Below, one piece after another: positions 51,157-61,311 of a stretch of DNA of 64,000 nucleotides (position 1 is the stretch's first letter; each line of letters starts with the position of its first letter). A program made the translations under genes and the position numbers. The notes beneath the pieces were generated by a model that worked only from the letters and a program-made list of their open reading frames with translations, did no database searches and was not told where the DNA came from. Source of the DNA: Methanobrevibacter wolinii SH (GTDB lineage: Archaea; Methanobacteriota; Methanobacteria; Methanobacteriales; Methanobacteriaceae); assembly GCF_000621965.1 (NCBI RefSeq), contig NZ_JHWX01000014.1, positions 1 through 64,000 on the forward strand, written 5' to 3'.

Positions 51157-51501
51157 CTATTCTTCATCATCTACTACATATTTATCTACTATTTCGAGAA
51201 TTTCTTCCATATCTTCTTTACTTAATGAAATTCTCTCTTTAGCGAATATTAATCTCATATCAGATAAATCTTTAGGTAATAAATCAGCTACACGAACAGC
51301 ATATTTTTTAGGAAGTTTTCCTTCAAGTTCTTCAATCATTTTATATGTATCTTCTTCAGAAAGTTTGTTGAAAGTAAGAACATGATTTAATGTAATATTT
51401 TGTTCGTAACTAAGGTCATTATTTTCACTAAATTCTTCTAGAATTCTTTTTACTTTAGCTGCAGGTATTGGCTCTTTGCTAACTGTTTTTTTACCTATCA
51501 T
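51157..51501 (-). CDS. rpoF: DNA-directed RNA polymerase subunit Rpo4 (RpoF)
   Basis: Archaeal homologue of eukaryotic Rpb4, which with Rpo7 forms the polymerase stalk that contacts exiting RNA. The 114 residues are all helical and acidic, with the N-terminal part (KEPIPAAKVKRILEEFSENN) and the C-terminal HRDC-like part (VADLLPKDLSDMRLIFAKER near 70-90) expected of the family. GAGTGA precedes the ATG, six bases after rpl21e, so both are co-transcribed. Confidence 0.92.
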   Translation of the reverse strand: MIGKKTVSKEPIPAAKVKRILEEFSENNDLSYEQNITLNHVLTFNKLSEEDTYKMIEELEGKLPKKYAVRVADLLPKDLSDMRLIFAKERISLSKEDMEEILEIVDKYVVDDEE

Positions 51502-51507
51502 TTATAT

Positions 51508-51798
51508 TCACTCTTGCATTTTTAAGTGGTCTGGTCTAACAATTAATTCTTTACTTTTGTTACCATCTTTTAAACTTACAATGTAAGCTTGTCCTTTTTT
51601 ACCAATAATTTCTCCAGTTTTTCCATGGAATCTAGAATGTGGTTGACCTCTGTGAATACTAGGGTCAATAATAATATGTACTAAATCTCCATTTTCAAAA
51701 GTTTGAAGTTTGTTAGTAATAGGGTTAGAACGACCTTTACGTGATTTTTTAGTCAATTTTTTTCTTGATCTACTTTTAAATCCTCTTGATCTTTGCAT
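51508..51798 (-). CDS. rpl21e: 50S ribosomal protein L21e
   Basis: Large-subunit ribosomal protein of the archaeal/eukaryotic L21e family, 96 residues. The N-terminus is strongly basic ([20 protein letters not shown]), followed by the SH3-like fold with [20 protein letters not shown] near 41-60 and [16 protein letters not shown]. Length is standard. GAGGTTATAAAA is the ribosome binding site. It is the first gene of the rpl21e-rpoF pair. Confidence 0.96.
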   Translation of the reverse strand: MQRSRGFKSRSRKKLTKKSRKGRSNPITNKLQTFENGDLVHIIIDPSIHRGQPHSRFHGKTGEIIGKKGQAYIVSLKDGNKSKELIVRPDHLKMQE

Positions 51799-52139
51799 TT
51801 TTATAACCTCTATGTATTAATTTAATATGAATAATGTTTTTATAAACTATTCATTTTTAATGAATAATCCTTATAAATTTACATTAAGAAAAAAATAATT
51901 TGTAAATTGTAATTTTTATAAAAACATAGTTTTTAAAAGTTTAATAATAAAATGGATAAATTTCATAAAATTTCGATAATAAGATTAATTCTTAAATTCT
52001 ATGATTTTTTAGAAATATACTTTCCATTAATTAATAATATTAATTTATTACTTTAAAGCTATTAATATACTTTTAGTTTTATAGTAATTTTTTTATTATT
52101 TTTTTATATTTTTTATTTTTTTTAGTATTTATTTTTTTA
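51799..52139. other. Non-coding stretch upstream of rpl21e
   Basis: About 340 bp after pus10 that must hold the rpl21e promoter on the minus strand. TTATAAAAAC (minus strand, about 51835-51844) and TTTATAAGG (about 51870-51880) are TATA-like. No gene or strong repeat. Confidence 0.4.
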
Positions 52140-53363
52140 TTATTTTTTACTTACTTCAACAACATCTAGTTGACTACATATGCACTGATTATTAAGAAGT
52201 CCAGTAACACTTGGATTAGTTCTTCCTTCATCTGAAGAGATTAATTCTTTAATATATAATCCTCCTTCAGTTTTAATAGTCATTTTAAATTCTTTTGGAT
52301 TAATAATCTCACAATTCAATCCTAAAACTCTTTTTTCTCTAATTTTATCTGCTCTTCTATGAGATACTCTATTTGGGGTTCTTTGTTTAATTAAATCTAG
52401 ATTTTGTAAAATTTCTAAATCTTTTTTATTAACTTCATTTTCACATTTAACAATTGCTTCATAAATTTTATATGCATCTGGAGAAGATACTTTTATTTCT
52501 CCTTTACGATTTCTTTTACAATATTTTAAATGGTTGTATTTAGTTTTACCATTTGCATATTCATTTACTTCTTTTTCTAATTCACTAAGATTTAATTTTC
52601 TAATTTTAGGTTCAACAACTTCAAGAACAAATGGTCTACCATCACCTAACATTAAAACATCAATATCTTCTCTTCCTGCACCATGAAATTTACAAAATCT
52701 TCCTTTAGTTTTTTTAAGGACTATATCAGACATAATTTCTTCAACAGATTCAGAATACATTTTACCAGTGTAATTACAATATTTGCAACCTTTTCCATGA
52801 CATTCCCTACAAGGCCATTTAGTTTGAGGTATTCCTCTTTTATATTTATTATAAGTTCCTTCTATGAATATTGGATTAATTTGTATATACACTGTTGGTT
52901 CTTCATTATTAAAATTTAATTCAATAACAATTTCATTATCTTTAAATTCTACAATTTTACCTAGTCTTTTTTCTAGTTCTAATCCAATTGTTCTATTGAT
53001 TTCTTTTTTAATGTTTTCTGTATTTAAATCAAATTTTTTATCAAATATTTCATCTTTTTTTAGAATTTCTTTTGGAACTTTTGAACCTACTAAGAAATTA
53101 TCAAATTCTAAATTTATAAAATTGATTTTTTGATTTATTCTTTCATATAATTCATTATTTATTTTATCAAATAGATTATTACAGATATAACATTTTTCAT
53201 TTGGATTTTCTATAGATAATTCTTTTCTTATAAGTTCTCCTCTTTCTTTATTTGTTAATCCTTCTATTTCATTAGAAAACTTACGTCCTAAACAATGATT
53301 ACAAATCGTATTGTTTGTATAATCAATTATTTCTTTTGCTTTTTTTAATACTTCTTTGTCCAT
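52140..53363 (-). CDS. pus10: tRNA pseudouridine synthase Pus10
   Basis: Makes pseudouridine 54 (and 55) in the T loop of archaeal tRNAs. The 407 residues contain an N-terminal domain with two CxxC pairs that bind zinc (CNHCLGRKF near 18 and CYICNNLF near 57), a further cysteine set CRECHGKGCKYC near 187, and the catalytic domain with HGAGREDIDVLMLGDGRPF near 226-244, whose Asp in REDID is the catalytic residue, and LKYCKRNRKGE. The family and the position after srp54 agree. No strong ribosome binding site is visible. Confidence 0.92.
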   Translation of the reverse strand: MDKEVLKKAKEIIDYTNNTICNHCLGRKFSNEIEGLTNKERGELIRKELSIENPNEKCYICNNLFDKINNELYERINQKINFINLEFDNFLVGSKVPKEILKKDEIFDKKFDLNTENIKKEINRTIGLELEKRLGKIVEFKDNEIVIELNFNNEEPTVYIQINPIFIEGTYNKYKRGIPQTKWPCRECHGKGCKYCNYTGKMYSESVEEIMSDIVLKKTKGRFCKFHGAGREDIDVLMLGDGRPFVLEVVEPKIRKLNLSELEKEVNEYANGKTKYNHLKYCKRNRKGEIKVSSPDAYKIYEAIVKCENEVNKKDLEILQNLDLIKQRTPNRVSHRRADKIREKRVLGLNCEIINPKEFKMTIKTEGGLYIKELISSDEGRTNPSVTGLLNNQCICSQLDVVEVSKK

Positions 53364-53460
53364 ATTATCTACTTTTAAAGTTTTAAAAATAAGTATTATT
53401 TTTTTAAAATCAGATTTTTATTTTAATTAGCTTCAAAAATTAAGTGAATAATTTAGTAGA

Positions 53461-54804
53461 TTATTTTCTTCTACCAAATTGATTCATTAAACGAGCCATA
53501 TTTCCTCCACCAAATCCACCACGTTTTCCAATACCTTTCATTGCTTTTTTACTATTATTATAATATTTAAGAAGTTCTTTGATATCTTTTTCTTCAACAC
53601 CAGCACCTCTTGCAATCCTTTGGATACGTGATTGTTTTATGATTCTAGGATTTTCCATTTCTTCTTGTGTCATTGATGACATAATAATTTTATAGGTGTT
53701 TATTTTATCTTCTGTCATCTTTGTATATTCTTTAGGTATTTTATTACCTAAACCTGGAATTAAATTCATGACTTGTTGCATTGGTCCCATTTTATTCATC
53801 ATTTCAAATTGATTTTGCATATCTACAAGGGTGAATTTACCACTCATCATATTATTCATAGTTTTTTGAGCAATATCTTCATCAATATTTTCTTCTGCTT
53901 TTTCAATAAGTGATTGAATATCTCCCATTCCTAATAATCTTGAAATGAATCTTTCAGGATCAAATACTTCAAAATCATCTATTTTTTCTCCAGTACCAAT
54001 GAATTTAATTGGAGCACCAGTTTCTGCAACTGCAGAAAGTGCACCTCCTCCTTTTCCAGAACCATCTAATTTTGAAATAATTATAGAACCAATATCTGTT
54101 GCTTCAGAAAATGCTTTTGCTTGTTCACCAGCGATTTGTCCAATGGTACCATCAATAACAAGAATAGATTCACTTGGATTAATGATTTTATCTAATTTAT
54201 TCATTTCTTCAATTAAATCTGATTCTTGTTTATGTCTTCCTGCAGTATCAAAAATTATTATTCTTTGATTTTTGAATTTTTCAAGACCTTTTTTTGCAAG
54301 GTCTAATGCATCTTTATTTTCAGGGTCACCATATAATGAAATATCTAATTCTGTAGTTAATTGTTTTAATTGTTCATATGCTGCTGGTCTCCATGTATCT
54401 GTACATACTACAGCTGGATTATATCCTTTTTTAATTAAATATTTACATAATTTACCTATAGTTGTTGTTTTTCCACTACCTTGTAATCCTAAGAATAATA
54501 TTTTAAATGGTTTATCTGTAATTTCAAGTTTTGCTGCTTCAGAACCAAGTAAGTTAACCATTTCTTCATATATAATTGTTATAACATATTCTCTAGCAGT
54601 AATTCCTTTAGGTGGTTTTTCATTTAGTGCTCTATCTTCAATTTTTTTAGATAATTTAAATACTAATTTAACATTTACATCTGATTGAATTAATGCACGT
54701 TGTATATCTTTTACAACTTCTTTAACTGTTTTTTTATCTATAACAGTCATTCCTGCTAATTTTTTAATACTGTTACTTAGGTTTTCTCCTAGATTTCCTA
54801 ACAT
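53461..54804 (-). CDS. srp54: Signal recognition particle protein SRP54
   Basis: GTPase that binds signal sequences and 7S RNA and targets ribosomes to the membrane. The 447 residues have the N-terminal four-helix bundle, the G domain with [14 protein letters not shown] near 107-120, [18 protein letters not shown] near 187-193, and [15 protein letters not shown] near 243-257, then the methionine-rich M domain ([32 protein letters not shown]) ending in a Gly-rich tail. pus10 follows after 97 bp on the same strand. Confidence 0.97.
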   Translation of the reverse strand: MLGNLGENLSNSIKKLAGMTVIDKKTVKEVVKDIQRALIQSDVNVKLVFKLSKKIEDRALNEKPPKGITAREYVITIIYEEMVNLLGSEAAKLEITDKPFKILFLGLQGSGKTTTIGKLCKYLIKKGYNPAVVCTDTWRPAAYEQLKQLTTELDISLYGDPENKDALDLAKKGLEKFKNQRIIIFDTAGRHKQESDLIEEMNKLDKIINPSESILVIDGTIGQIAGEQAKAFSEATDIGSIIISKLDGSGKGGGALSAVAETGAPIKFIGTGEKIDDFEVFDPERFISRLLGMGDIQSLIEKAEENIDEDIAQKTMNNMMSGKFTLVDMQNQFEMMNKMGPMQQVMNLIPGLGNKIPKEYTKMTEDKINTYKIIMSSMTQEEMENPRIIKQSRIQRIARGAGVEEKDIKELLKYYNNSKKAMKGIGKRGGFGGGNMARLMNQFGRRK

Positions 54805-54858
54805 ATTATTAACCAGCTTTTATTTTTTTAATATTTGATTTTTTTAAGTTTAAATCTT

Positions 54859-54955
54859 TACTTTGTTAAAATCTTTTTAAATCATGAACTTTTAATTTAA
54901 ATAAATAAATTTAATAAACTTAAATTTTTAAATAAATACGTTTTTTAACAAAGTA
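54859..54955 (-). repeat. Diverged miniature inverted-repeat element, copy 6
   Basis: TACTTTGTTAAAA (54859-54871) and TTTTAACAAAGTA (54943-54955) are exact inverted repeats 97 bp end to end. The interior (CTTAAATTTTTAAATAAATA) resembles the reverse complement of the TTTATAAAAATTTAAAC core of the better copies. It lies in the divergent region between srp54 and hpt. Confidence 0.6.
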
Positions 54956-55065
54956 ATATTTTAATATTATGTGATTATTTGATAAGTTTAATATAAAATC
55001 AATAATATAATTAAATATATAAAATATGATTTAAAAATTTATTTATTATTATATTATTTATGTAC

Positions 55066-55163
55066 TATTTAAATTGTACTTTATTTTTTTATTATTTTTA
55101 AAAAAATTTTAAGGTTAATATTTAGATTGTACTTATTTTTATTATTTTTTAAAATTTTATATG
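55066..55163. repeat. 53-bp direct repeat upstream of hpt
   Basis: TATTTAAATTGTACTTTATT at 55066 and TATTTAGATTGTACTTATTT at 55119, both continuing TTATTATTTTT(T)AAAA. Together with the inverted-repeat element this accounts for much of the 369-bp srp54-hpt intergenic region. The downstream copy ends about 10 bp before the hpt start codon. Confidence 0.75.
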
Positions 55164-55173
55164 TAGTGAAATT

Positions 55174-55743
55174 ATGCTTGAAGAATTAAAAAAATCTTTA
55201 ATTGAAGCACCAGTTGTTAAAAAAGGAGATTATGATTATTTTGTTCATCCTGTTAGTGATGGAATTCCAACTATGAAACCAGAAGTTTTAGTTGAAATTT
55301 CTGAAGTTGTTAAAGATAATTTTAACATTGATGTTGATAAAATAGTTGGTATTGAAGCTATGGGTATTCCTTTAGCTACTGCATTATCTATTGAAACAGG
55401 TATTCCTTTTGTTATAATTAGAAAAAGACATTATGGTTTAGATGGTGAAGTTGCTATTCATAAAACTACTGGTTATGGTGAATCTGATTTATATATAAAT
55501 GATTTACATAAAGGAGATAAAGTTTTATTAATTGATGATGTAGTTAGTACTGGTGGAACTTTGATTAGTACTATTAAAGCTCTTGAAGAAATTGGAGTTG
55601 ACCTTGTTACAATTATTGCAGTATTAGATAAAGGAAATGGAAGAAATATTGTTGAAAAAGAAACACATCATAAAATTGGTTCTATTGTAAAATTACATAT
55701 TGAAAATGGTAAAGTTGTAATTGATTCTACTATTGCAGATTAA
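55174..55743 (+). CDS. hpt: Hypoxanthine/guanine phosphoribosyltransferase
   Basis: Purine salvage enzyme joining hypoxanthine or guanine to PRPP, archaeal type (related in sequence to adenine phosphoribosyltransferases). The 189 residues show IVGIEAMGIPLATALSIETG near 62-81, IRKRHYGLDGE near 88, and the PRPP-binding LLIDDVVSTGGTLIST near 116-131. GTGAAATT precedes ATG 55174. It is the first gene of a long plus-strand series and divergent from srp54. Confidence 0.9.
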   Translation: MLEELKKSLIEAPVVKKGDYDYFVHPVSDGIPTMKPEVLVEISEVVKDNFNIDVDKIVGIEAMGIPLATALSIETGIPFVIIRKRHYGLDGEVAIHKTTGYGESDLYINDLHKGDKVLLIDDVVSTGGTLISTIKALEEIGVDLVTIIAVLDKGNGRNIVEKETHHKIGSIVKLHIENGKVVIDSTIAD

Positions 55744-55845
55744 TTTTAATATTCTTAAATTTTAAAATTTTTATATTTTATTTAAATTTTAAAATTATTT
55801 TTTTTAGTTTTTAATTTTAAATATTTACTTTTTAGTTTGATTATT

Positions 55846-56856
55846 ATGTCAATGTATAATATGGAAGTTGAAAAGGTTATTAATCATATTAATAAAAAAG
55901 GATATAAAAATGTAGGATTGCAATTTCCTGAAGGATTAAAAATGCAGGCTGTTTCTATTGCTCGTAAAATAGAAGATGAAACAGATGCTACTGTAATTAT
56001 TTCTGGTGATCCTTGTTTTGGTGCATGTGATGTTTGTGATAAAAAAATGGAAGGTATAGTAGATATGATTGTTCATTATGCTCATACTCCTCTTCCATTA
56101 AAATATAAAGTTCCAGTAATGTTTATTGAGGCATATTCTTCAATAAATGTTAAAAGATCATTAGATAAAGCATTAGAACTATTGGAAGATTATAGTAAAA
56201 TTGCACTTGCTACTACTACTCAACATTTACATCTTTTAGGTGAAATTAAAGATTATCTTGAAGATAATGGTAAGGAAATAGTTATAGGTTCCTCTTCAAA
56301 AGGTACTACTAAAGGTCAAGTCTTAGGATGTAATTTTTCATCAATTAAAAATCTTGATGCAGAAATTTATCTTTTCATTGGAAGTGGAAAATTTCATCCA
56401 TTAGGGATACATCTATTTACTAAAGCTCCTGTAATTGCAGTAGATCCTTATAATGGTGAGGCAAATGAAATTTCTGATTATGCTGATAGAATTTTAAGAA
56501 TTCGTTTTGCAAGAATTATTAAAGCAAAATCTGTTAAAAAATGGGGAATTCTTGTATCTTCTAAAGAAGGGCAATATAGGATGAGTCTTGCAAAAGAAAT
56601 TAAAAAAAGCCTTCAAGATGAAAATATGGAAGCTTATATTATTTTAGTTGATAAAATAAGTCCTGAAATTTTACTTCCATATATGGATTTAGAAGGATTT
56701 ATAGTAACTGCATGTCCAAGAATTGCTATTGATGATTCTGCTATGTATAAAAAGCCTCTTATAACTCCTAAAGAATTGGAAATTGTTTTAAATAAAAGAA
56801 AATGGGAAGAATATGAATTAGATGAAATTCTCTTTCATGAAAGATATAAAAAATAG
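55846..56856 (+). CDS. dph2: Diphthamide synthase Dph2 (2-(3-amino-3-carboxypropyl)histidine synthase)
   Basis: First step of diphthamide formation on elongation factor 2: a radical-type 4Fe-4S enzyme transfers the 3-amino-3-carboxypropyl group of SAM to histidine. The 336 residues have [12 protein letters not shown] near 23-34 and three widely separated cysteine motifs, [10 protein letters not shown] near 60, VLGCNFSS near 163 and [10 protein letters not shown] near 287, which bind the cluster. The start is uncertain: ATG 55846, or ATG 55852 (MYNMEVEK); no clear ribosome binding site is visible. Confidence 0.93.
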   Translation: MSMYNMEVEKVINHINKKGYKNVGLQFPEGLKMQAVSIARKIEDETDATVIISGDPCFGACDVCDKKMEGIVDMIVHYAHTPLPLKYKVPVMFIEAYSSINVKRSLDKALELLEDYSKIALATTTQHLHLLGEIKDYLEDNGKEIVIGSSSKGTTKGQVLGCNFSSIKNLDAEIYLFIGSGKFHPLGIHLFTKAPVIAVDPYNGEANEISDYADRILRIRFARIIKAKSVKKWGILVSSKEGQYRMSLAKEIKKSLQDENMEAYIILVDKISPEILLPYMDLEGFIVTACPRIAIDDSAMYKKPLITPKELEIVLNKRKWEEYELDEILFHERYKK

Positions 56857-57089
56857 TTTCCTAAATTAATAAAGAAAATTTTATTTTATTTTTTTAAATT
56901 TAAGTTTTCTTTAAAAATTGAAATTTTTTATTTTAATTTAAATCTAATTTTATTATAAATATCATTTATTTTTTAGAATATTTAATTAAGTTTATATTAT
57001 AATAAAATTATAAATACATATTTATAGTAAAGAAATTATTTAATATGATATTTATTTTTTAAATTTCCTACTTATTTAGAGGTGTATAA

Positions 57090-57659
57090 ATGAAAATAAA
57101 ATCAGGAGATTTAGTAATGCCTGGAGATTATTTAGGAATTGTAGAACAGTATTTACCTGGTGAAGGAACCTATGATGATGATGGTAATATTAAGTCTTCT
57201 ATTTTAGGCAATGCAAATTTAGATTTGAAAAACAGAATTGTTTCTGTTTCTCCACTTACTGGAACACCTGTACTTTTAAAGCTTGGTGATGAAGTTTATG
57301 GGCAAATTGCTGATTTACGGAGTCAAAGGGCTATAGTGGACATAATAAGTAAGGTTGATGAAAATAGGGGGCTTGCTCTTCCTTATTCAGCTTCAATTCA
57401 CATATCTCAAGTTGAAAATGATTATTTAGATTCTTTATCTGATGCATTTAGAATTGGAGATATTATTAAATGTAAAGTTTCTCGTATTACTGGTGATAAT
57501 GTAGATTTAAATACTGAAGATGAATCTGATGGTGTAATTAAAGCTATGTGTATTCGTTGTCGTTCTTATCTTAAACCTACTAATAGGAGAAATGAGTTAA
57601 TTTGTGAAAAATGTGGTAAAAAACAAAGACGTAAAATGTCTTTGGAATATCTATATTAA
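57090..57659 (+). CDS. csl4: Exosome subunit Csl4
   Basis: RNA-binding cap protein of the archaeal exosome, bringing RNA to the Rrp41/Rrp42 core for 3'-5' degradation. The 189 residues show the N-terminal domain (KSGDLVMPGDYLGIVEQYLP), an S1 domain from about 65 (GDEVYGQIADLRSQRAIVDI), and a C-terminal zinc ribbon CIRCRSYLKP ... CEKCGKKQRRK near 152-182. GAGGTGT precedes ATG 57090. rpoL follows after 72 bp; this csl4-rpoL order is conserved in archaea. Confidence 0.95.
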   Translation: MKIKSGDLVMPGDYLGIVEQYLPGEGTYDDDGNIKSSILGNANLDLKNRIVSVSPLTGTPVLLKLGDEVYGQIADLRSQRAIVDIISKVDENRGLALPYSASIHISQVENDYLDSLSDAFRIGDIIKCKVSRITGDNVDLNTEDESDGVIKAMCIRCRSYLKPTNRRNELICEKCGKKQRRKMSLEYLY

Positions 57660-57731
57660 GGTAAATATTTTAAAATTTATAATTTATTGATTCATTATTG
57701 TTTATTAAATTTTTTTTTAGGATGATAAAAA

Positions 57732-58004
57732 ATGGAAATTGAAGTTTTAACTGATAAAAAATTAGAATTAGAAATTGTTCTTCATGGTGAAGACCATGCT
57801 CTTTGTAATGTTATAAGAAAAATTCTCATGGAAGATGATGATGTTCAATATGCTGTTTATGCAATAGACCATCCATTAATTGGTGAACCAATTATGACTA
57901 TTAAAACTAAACAGAAAAAAGTTGCTAGAAATTCACTTAAAAAAGCAGCTGAAACACTTAAAAATCAAACTCAAGAATTTAAATCTTTAGTTGAACAAAT
58001 TTAA
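57732..58004 (+). CDS. rpoL: DNA-directed RNA polymerase subunit Rpo11 (RpoL)
   Basis: Archaeal homologue of Rpb11, which pairs with Rpo3 to start polymerase assembly. The 90 residues include the dimerisation motif LHGEDHALCNVIRKILMEDD near 18-37 and the following YAVYAIDHPLIGEPIMTIKT. Length is standard. GGATGAT precedes ATG 57732. Confidence 0.95.
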   Translation: MEIEVLTDKKLELEIVLHGEDHALCNVIRKILMEDDDVQYAVYAIDHPLIGEPIMTIKTKQKKVARNSLKKAAETLKNQTQEFKSLVEQI

Positions 58005-58102
58005 TCTTTAAATTTTTTTAAGACTTTATTTAAAAATTTTTAATTGAATTTCTCATTAATTTATTAAAAGTTTTTTAATAATTATAATGTGGTGGTGATT
58101 AA

Positions 58103-58531
58103 ATGTCTTATCATAAAAAACCGTCATTAACTGTGGATATTTTTATTTATGATGATGAAAATAATTTTTTATTAATTAAACGTAAAAATAATCCATATAA
58201 AGATGCTTGGGCATTTCCTGGTGGTTTTGTAGAATATGGAGAAACAGTTGAACATGCAGCTGTTAGAGAAGCTAAAGAAGAAACAAGTATTGATGTAAAA
58301 TTAGAAAAACTTGTAGGAGTTTATTCTAAACCAGATAGAGATCCTAGAGGCCATACTGTTACTGTTGCCTTTTTAGCTAAAGGTAATTTTGATGATAGAA
58401 AAGCAGATGACGATGCAAAAGATATTGATGTTTTTAATTTTGATAATATTAAAGATATTGATTTAGCTTTTGATCATAGGGAAATTCTAAATGATATTTA
58501 CAATATATTAAAAAAGGAAAATAAAATTTAA
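58103..58531 (+). CDS. Nudix hydrolase, ADP-ribose pyrophosphatase-like
   Basis: 142-residue Nudix protein. The box GGFVEYGETVEHAAVREAKE with ETS following lies at about 40-62 and is complete. KRKNNPYKDAWAFPGGFV before it and YSKPDRDPRGHTVTVAFLA after it are typical of archaeal ADP-ribose pyrophosphatases (the MJ1149-like group). The substrate is inferred. GGTGGTGAT precedes ATG 58103. It lies between rpoL and tfs in the same direction. Confidence 0.87.
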   Translation: MSYHKKPSLTVDIFIYDDENNFLLIKRKNNPYKDAWAFPGGFVEYGETVEHAAVREAKEETSIDVKLEKLVGVYSKPDRDPRGHTVTVAFLAKGNFDDRKADDDAKDIDVFNFDNIKDIDLAFDHREILNDIYNILKKENKI

Positions 58532-58583
58532 TCTTTCTTTTAAAAATTTTATTTTCTATTTAAATTATAATTGGAGGGTTATT

Positions 58584-58895
58584 ATGGAATTTTGTCCAGA
58601 ATGTGGTGGAATGTTATTACCTAATGATGGTAAACTTAAATGTAATACATGTGGATATGAAAAAGATGTATCTAGTAATGATGAATATAAAGTAAGTGAA
58701 AAAATCAGTTCTAAAGATAATGTTGTAGATTTAGGTAGTGACCTTGATGTTCGTCCAACTACTAATGTCTTATGTCCAGAATGTGGTCATAATAAAGCTT
58801 ATTTTAAGTTGCTTCAAACTCGTAGTGCAGATGAAGCACCTACAAGAATATTTACATGTGTTAAATGTAAACATTCTTGGAGAGAATATGATTAA
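58584..58895 (+). CDS. tfs: Transcription factor S (TFS)
   Basis: Archaeal counterpart of TFIIS, inducing cleavage of backtracked RNA by RNA polymerase. The 103 residues have an N-terminal zinc ribbon (CPECGGML ... CNTCGYE, 4-26), a linker, and the C-terminal ribbon CPECGHNKAYFKLLQTRSAD with CVKCKHSWRE, about 62-101. The catalytic acidic pair of TFIIS loops is represented by RSADEAPTR. GGAGGGTT precedes ATG 58584. The next gene starts 25 bp on. Confidence 0.95.
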   Translation: MEFCPECGGMLLPNDGKLKCNTCGYEKDVSSNDEYKVSEKISSKDNVVDLGSDLDVRPTTNVLCPECGHNKAYFKLLQTRSADEAPTRIFTCVKCKHSWREYD

Positions 58896-58920
58896 ATATT
58901 CTAATCAATGAGGATTTAAT

Positions 58921-60177
58921 ATGAAAAGTTCTAAAGATGGATCAGATTATGAAGATTCAATAAATAATCTTAAAAAGATTATGAAAACAGTTAAAAAAAC
59001 TCAATATGATGATGCTAATGAGAAACATAAAGTTTTTAAATCTTCAGATAATTTAAAGTCTGATAATCTTGATGAGTATACTCATAAAGAAGATAAATCA
59101 TCTATTGTTAATATTTTTAATAAGGTTAATAAAAATTTAGAAGATGATACTAATGATAATGAATATATAGAAACTAAAGAATCTATAAAACCTTTTAAAA
59201 ATGTTAATATTAAAAAATCTGTAGATAATAAAGATTTAAAAGATGATTCTTTAGATGTTTCTAAATCCATTATTCTTGGAAAAAATAAATCTAATGAAGA
59301 TGAAGATAAATTGAGTTTTGATAAGATTGAAATTAAAGAAGATAATGTTAAAATTGATTCTTCAGATAATGAAAATGAAGATTCTTCATTTGAAGGTAAT
59401 ATCTTAAATAATGTTGATGATGTATTTGTTGAAGACTTAGATAATAAAAAAGAATCTAAATCTATTGATGATTCTGATTCTAATTTAGAAGATGATTCTA
59501 ATTTAGAAGGTCAATCTAAAGATTTTAATGAAGATAATAAATCTGAATCTACTGATGTAAGTATGGATGATAATGAATTTATTAATTCAAAATTAGATGA
59601 TTTAGGTTTAAAACCAATTGATGATGAGAAATCTGAAAATTCTGGAATTCATTTTAGAAAAGATAAAATTGGTCCTTTTCCAATTGCTGGAATGATTGTA
59701 GGAATTATTACAATTTTATTTGGATTTTTCTTAATATTTAGACATTCTGCTAGGGTTGTTGATAGTGTTGCATCAGGTGAGTCTGCAGGACTTGCATTTT
59801 TATTATTTATAATTGGTTTAATTTGTTTTATTTTTTCATTAATGCAAATAATGTCCTTTGGAACTTCTAATGGAACTATAACTAGAATTAGAAGTTTAGA
59901 TTCTAATGAAGAAGATGAAAATGTTGATAATTTCTTAAAAAGGTTTTCTTCTATTGAAGATGATATTGAAGAAGATAATAAAGAAAAAGACATTAATGAG
60001 GATAATAAATTTGTCTTAGAAGATAATAAAGAAAATTATAATCGTACTAAAAAATCATTTGATGAAAAAGTTGCTAAAAGTTCAGATGATTTTAAAATTA
60101 CTGTAAATACTTCAATTACAAAAGAAGATTTTAAAAATGAATCTAGTGGTAATATAAAAGATTCTAATAATGAATAA
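58921..60177 (+). CDS. Acidic, low-complexity membrane protein of unknown function
   Basis: 418-residue protein I do not recognise. Residues 1-245 are very rich in Asp, Glu, Asn, Ser and Lys with short repeats such as NLEDDSNLEGQ and probably disordered. Two hydrophobic helices follow, at about 252-273 (FPIAGMIVGIITILFGFF) and 289-311 (AGLAFLLFIIGLICFIFSLM), with a 15-residue loop between. The final 105 residues are again acidic. Both long tails would then lie on the same side of the membrane. GAGGATTTA precedes ATG 58921. It lies 25 bp after tfs and before pcn, so it is probably co-transcribed with transcription genes. No function is proposed. Confidence 0.7.
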   Translation: MKSSKDGSDYEDSINNLKKIMKTVKKTQYDDANEKHKVFKSSDNLKSDNLDEYTHKEDKSSIVNIFNKVNKNLEDDTNDNEYIETKESIKPFKNVNIKKSVDNKDLKDDSLDVSKSIILGKNKSNEDEDKLSFDKIEIKEDNVKIDSSDNENEDSSFEGNILNNVDDVFVEDLDNKKESKSIDDSDSNLEDDSNLEGQSKDFNEDNKSESTDVSMDDNEFINSKLDDLGLKPIDDEKSENSGIHFRKDKIGPFPIAGMIVGIITILFGFFLIFRHSARVVDSVASGESAGLAFLLFIIGLICFIFSLMQIMSFGTSNGTITRIRSLDSNEEDENVDNFLKRFSSIEDDIEEDNKEKDINEDNKFVLEDNKENYNRTKKSFDEKVAKSSDDFKITVNTSITKEDFKNESSGNIKDSNNE

Positions 60178-60506
60178 TCTTCTTTTTTATTATTTTATTT
60201 ATATTACTTATTTTTATTTCACTTATTTTTAAAGTTTTTATCTTAAATGTTTTATTTTTAATTTAAATAGATATCTTGTTTTTAAATTATTGAATTTATT
60301 TTAATCTATATTAACTATTTTATAATATATTAAATCTTAAATTTAAAAAAATCTAAATTTTATATTGTGTTTTTATCTTAAATTTATTGTTAATTTTATT
60401 TTAATTTTTAAATTTATTTATATAATATTTATTAATGATGATAACCAAAAATATAATATAATCTTTTTAATTACTTATTAAAAATTATTTCTATTGAGAG
60501 GATTAC
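60178..60506. other. Non-coding stretch upstream of pcn
   Basis: About 330 bp, AT-rich, holding T-runs after the acidic membrane protein gene and presumably the pcn promoter (for example TTTATATAATATT near 60417-60430). No gene, hairpin or repeat stands out. Confidence 0.4.
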
Positions 60507-61241
60507 ATGTTTAAAGCCGAATTAAACGACCCTAATATATTAAAAACAAGTTTTGATGCAATTTCATCAATTGTTGATGAAGTTCAATTACAAACTGATA
60601 GTGAAGGTGTTCGATTAGATGCTCTAGACAGAAGTCATATAACTTTTGTACATTTAGAGTTGAAAGCAAGTTTATTTGAAGAATATATTTGTGATGAACC
60701 TGAAAAAATCAATATTGACACTGATGAATTGATGAAAGTTTTAAAACGTTCTAAATCTAATGATAAAGTTACTTTATCTTTAGATGAAGGTAATTTAATA
60801 ATTACTTTTGAAGGTGAAGCTAAAAGAAGATTTAAAATACGTCTTATTGATATGGAATATGATTCTCCAACTCCACCTCCATTAGAATATCCAACTGAAT
60901 TTGAAGTTCCTTTTGCACTTTTAAAAGATTCAATTAATGATATTGACATTTTCTCTGATAAAATCATATTAAGTGTTAATAGTGAAGTATTTAAAGCTGC
61001 TGCTGAAGGAGAATTCGGTGATGCAAATATTGAATATGTACATGGTGAAAAGATAGATGAAGAAGTTAAGTCTATTTTCTCTTTAGAAAAAATTAGAGAA
61101 ATGCTTAAAGCAGATAAATTTTCAGATATTGCAAAAATTTATTTAGGTAATGATATGCCTTTAAAACTTTCACTTAAAATGATTTCTGGAGATGGAGAAC
61201 TTAGTTTCTTACTTGCACCACGTATTGAAGCTGATGAATAA
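60507..61241 (+). CDS. pcn: DNA polymerase sliding clamp PCNA
   Basis: Homotrimeric clamp that tethers polymerases, Fen1 and ligase to DNA. The 244 residues have the two-domain clamp fold, with [16 protein letters not shown] near 37-52, [17 protein letters not shown] near 74-90, the interdomain connector around [12 protein letters not shown], and the C-terminal [21 protein letters not shown]. Length is standard. GAGAGGATT precedes ATG 60507. The gins51 gene follows after 70 bp, so two replisome parts are joined. Confidence 0.97.
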   Translation: MFKAELNDPNILKTSFDAISSIVDEVQLQTDSEGVRLDALDRSHITFVHLELKASLFEEYICDEPEKINIDTDELMKVLKRSKSNDKVTLSLDEGNLIITFEGEAKRRFKIRLIDMEYDSPTPPPLEYPTEFEVPFALLKDSINDIDIFSDKIILSVNSEVFKAAAEGEFGDANIEYVHGEKIDEEVKSIFSLEKIREMLKADKFSDIAKIYLGNDMPLKLSLKMISGDGELSFLLAPRIEADE

Positions 61242-61311
61242 TCAGTTTCTTAAATTTTTATTTTACTTATTTTAAACCATTTTTAAGCTTATATTTCTGT
61301 GAGATGTTATA

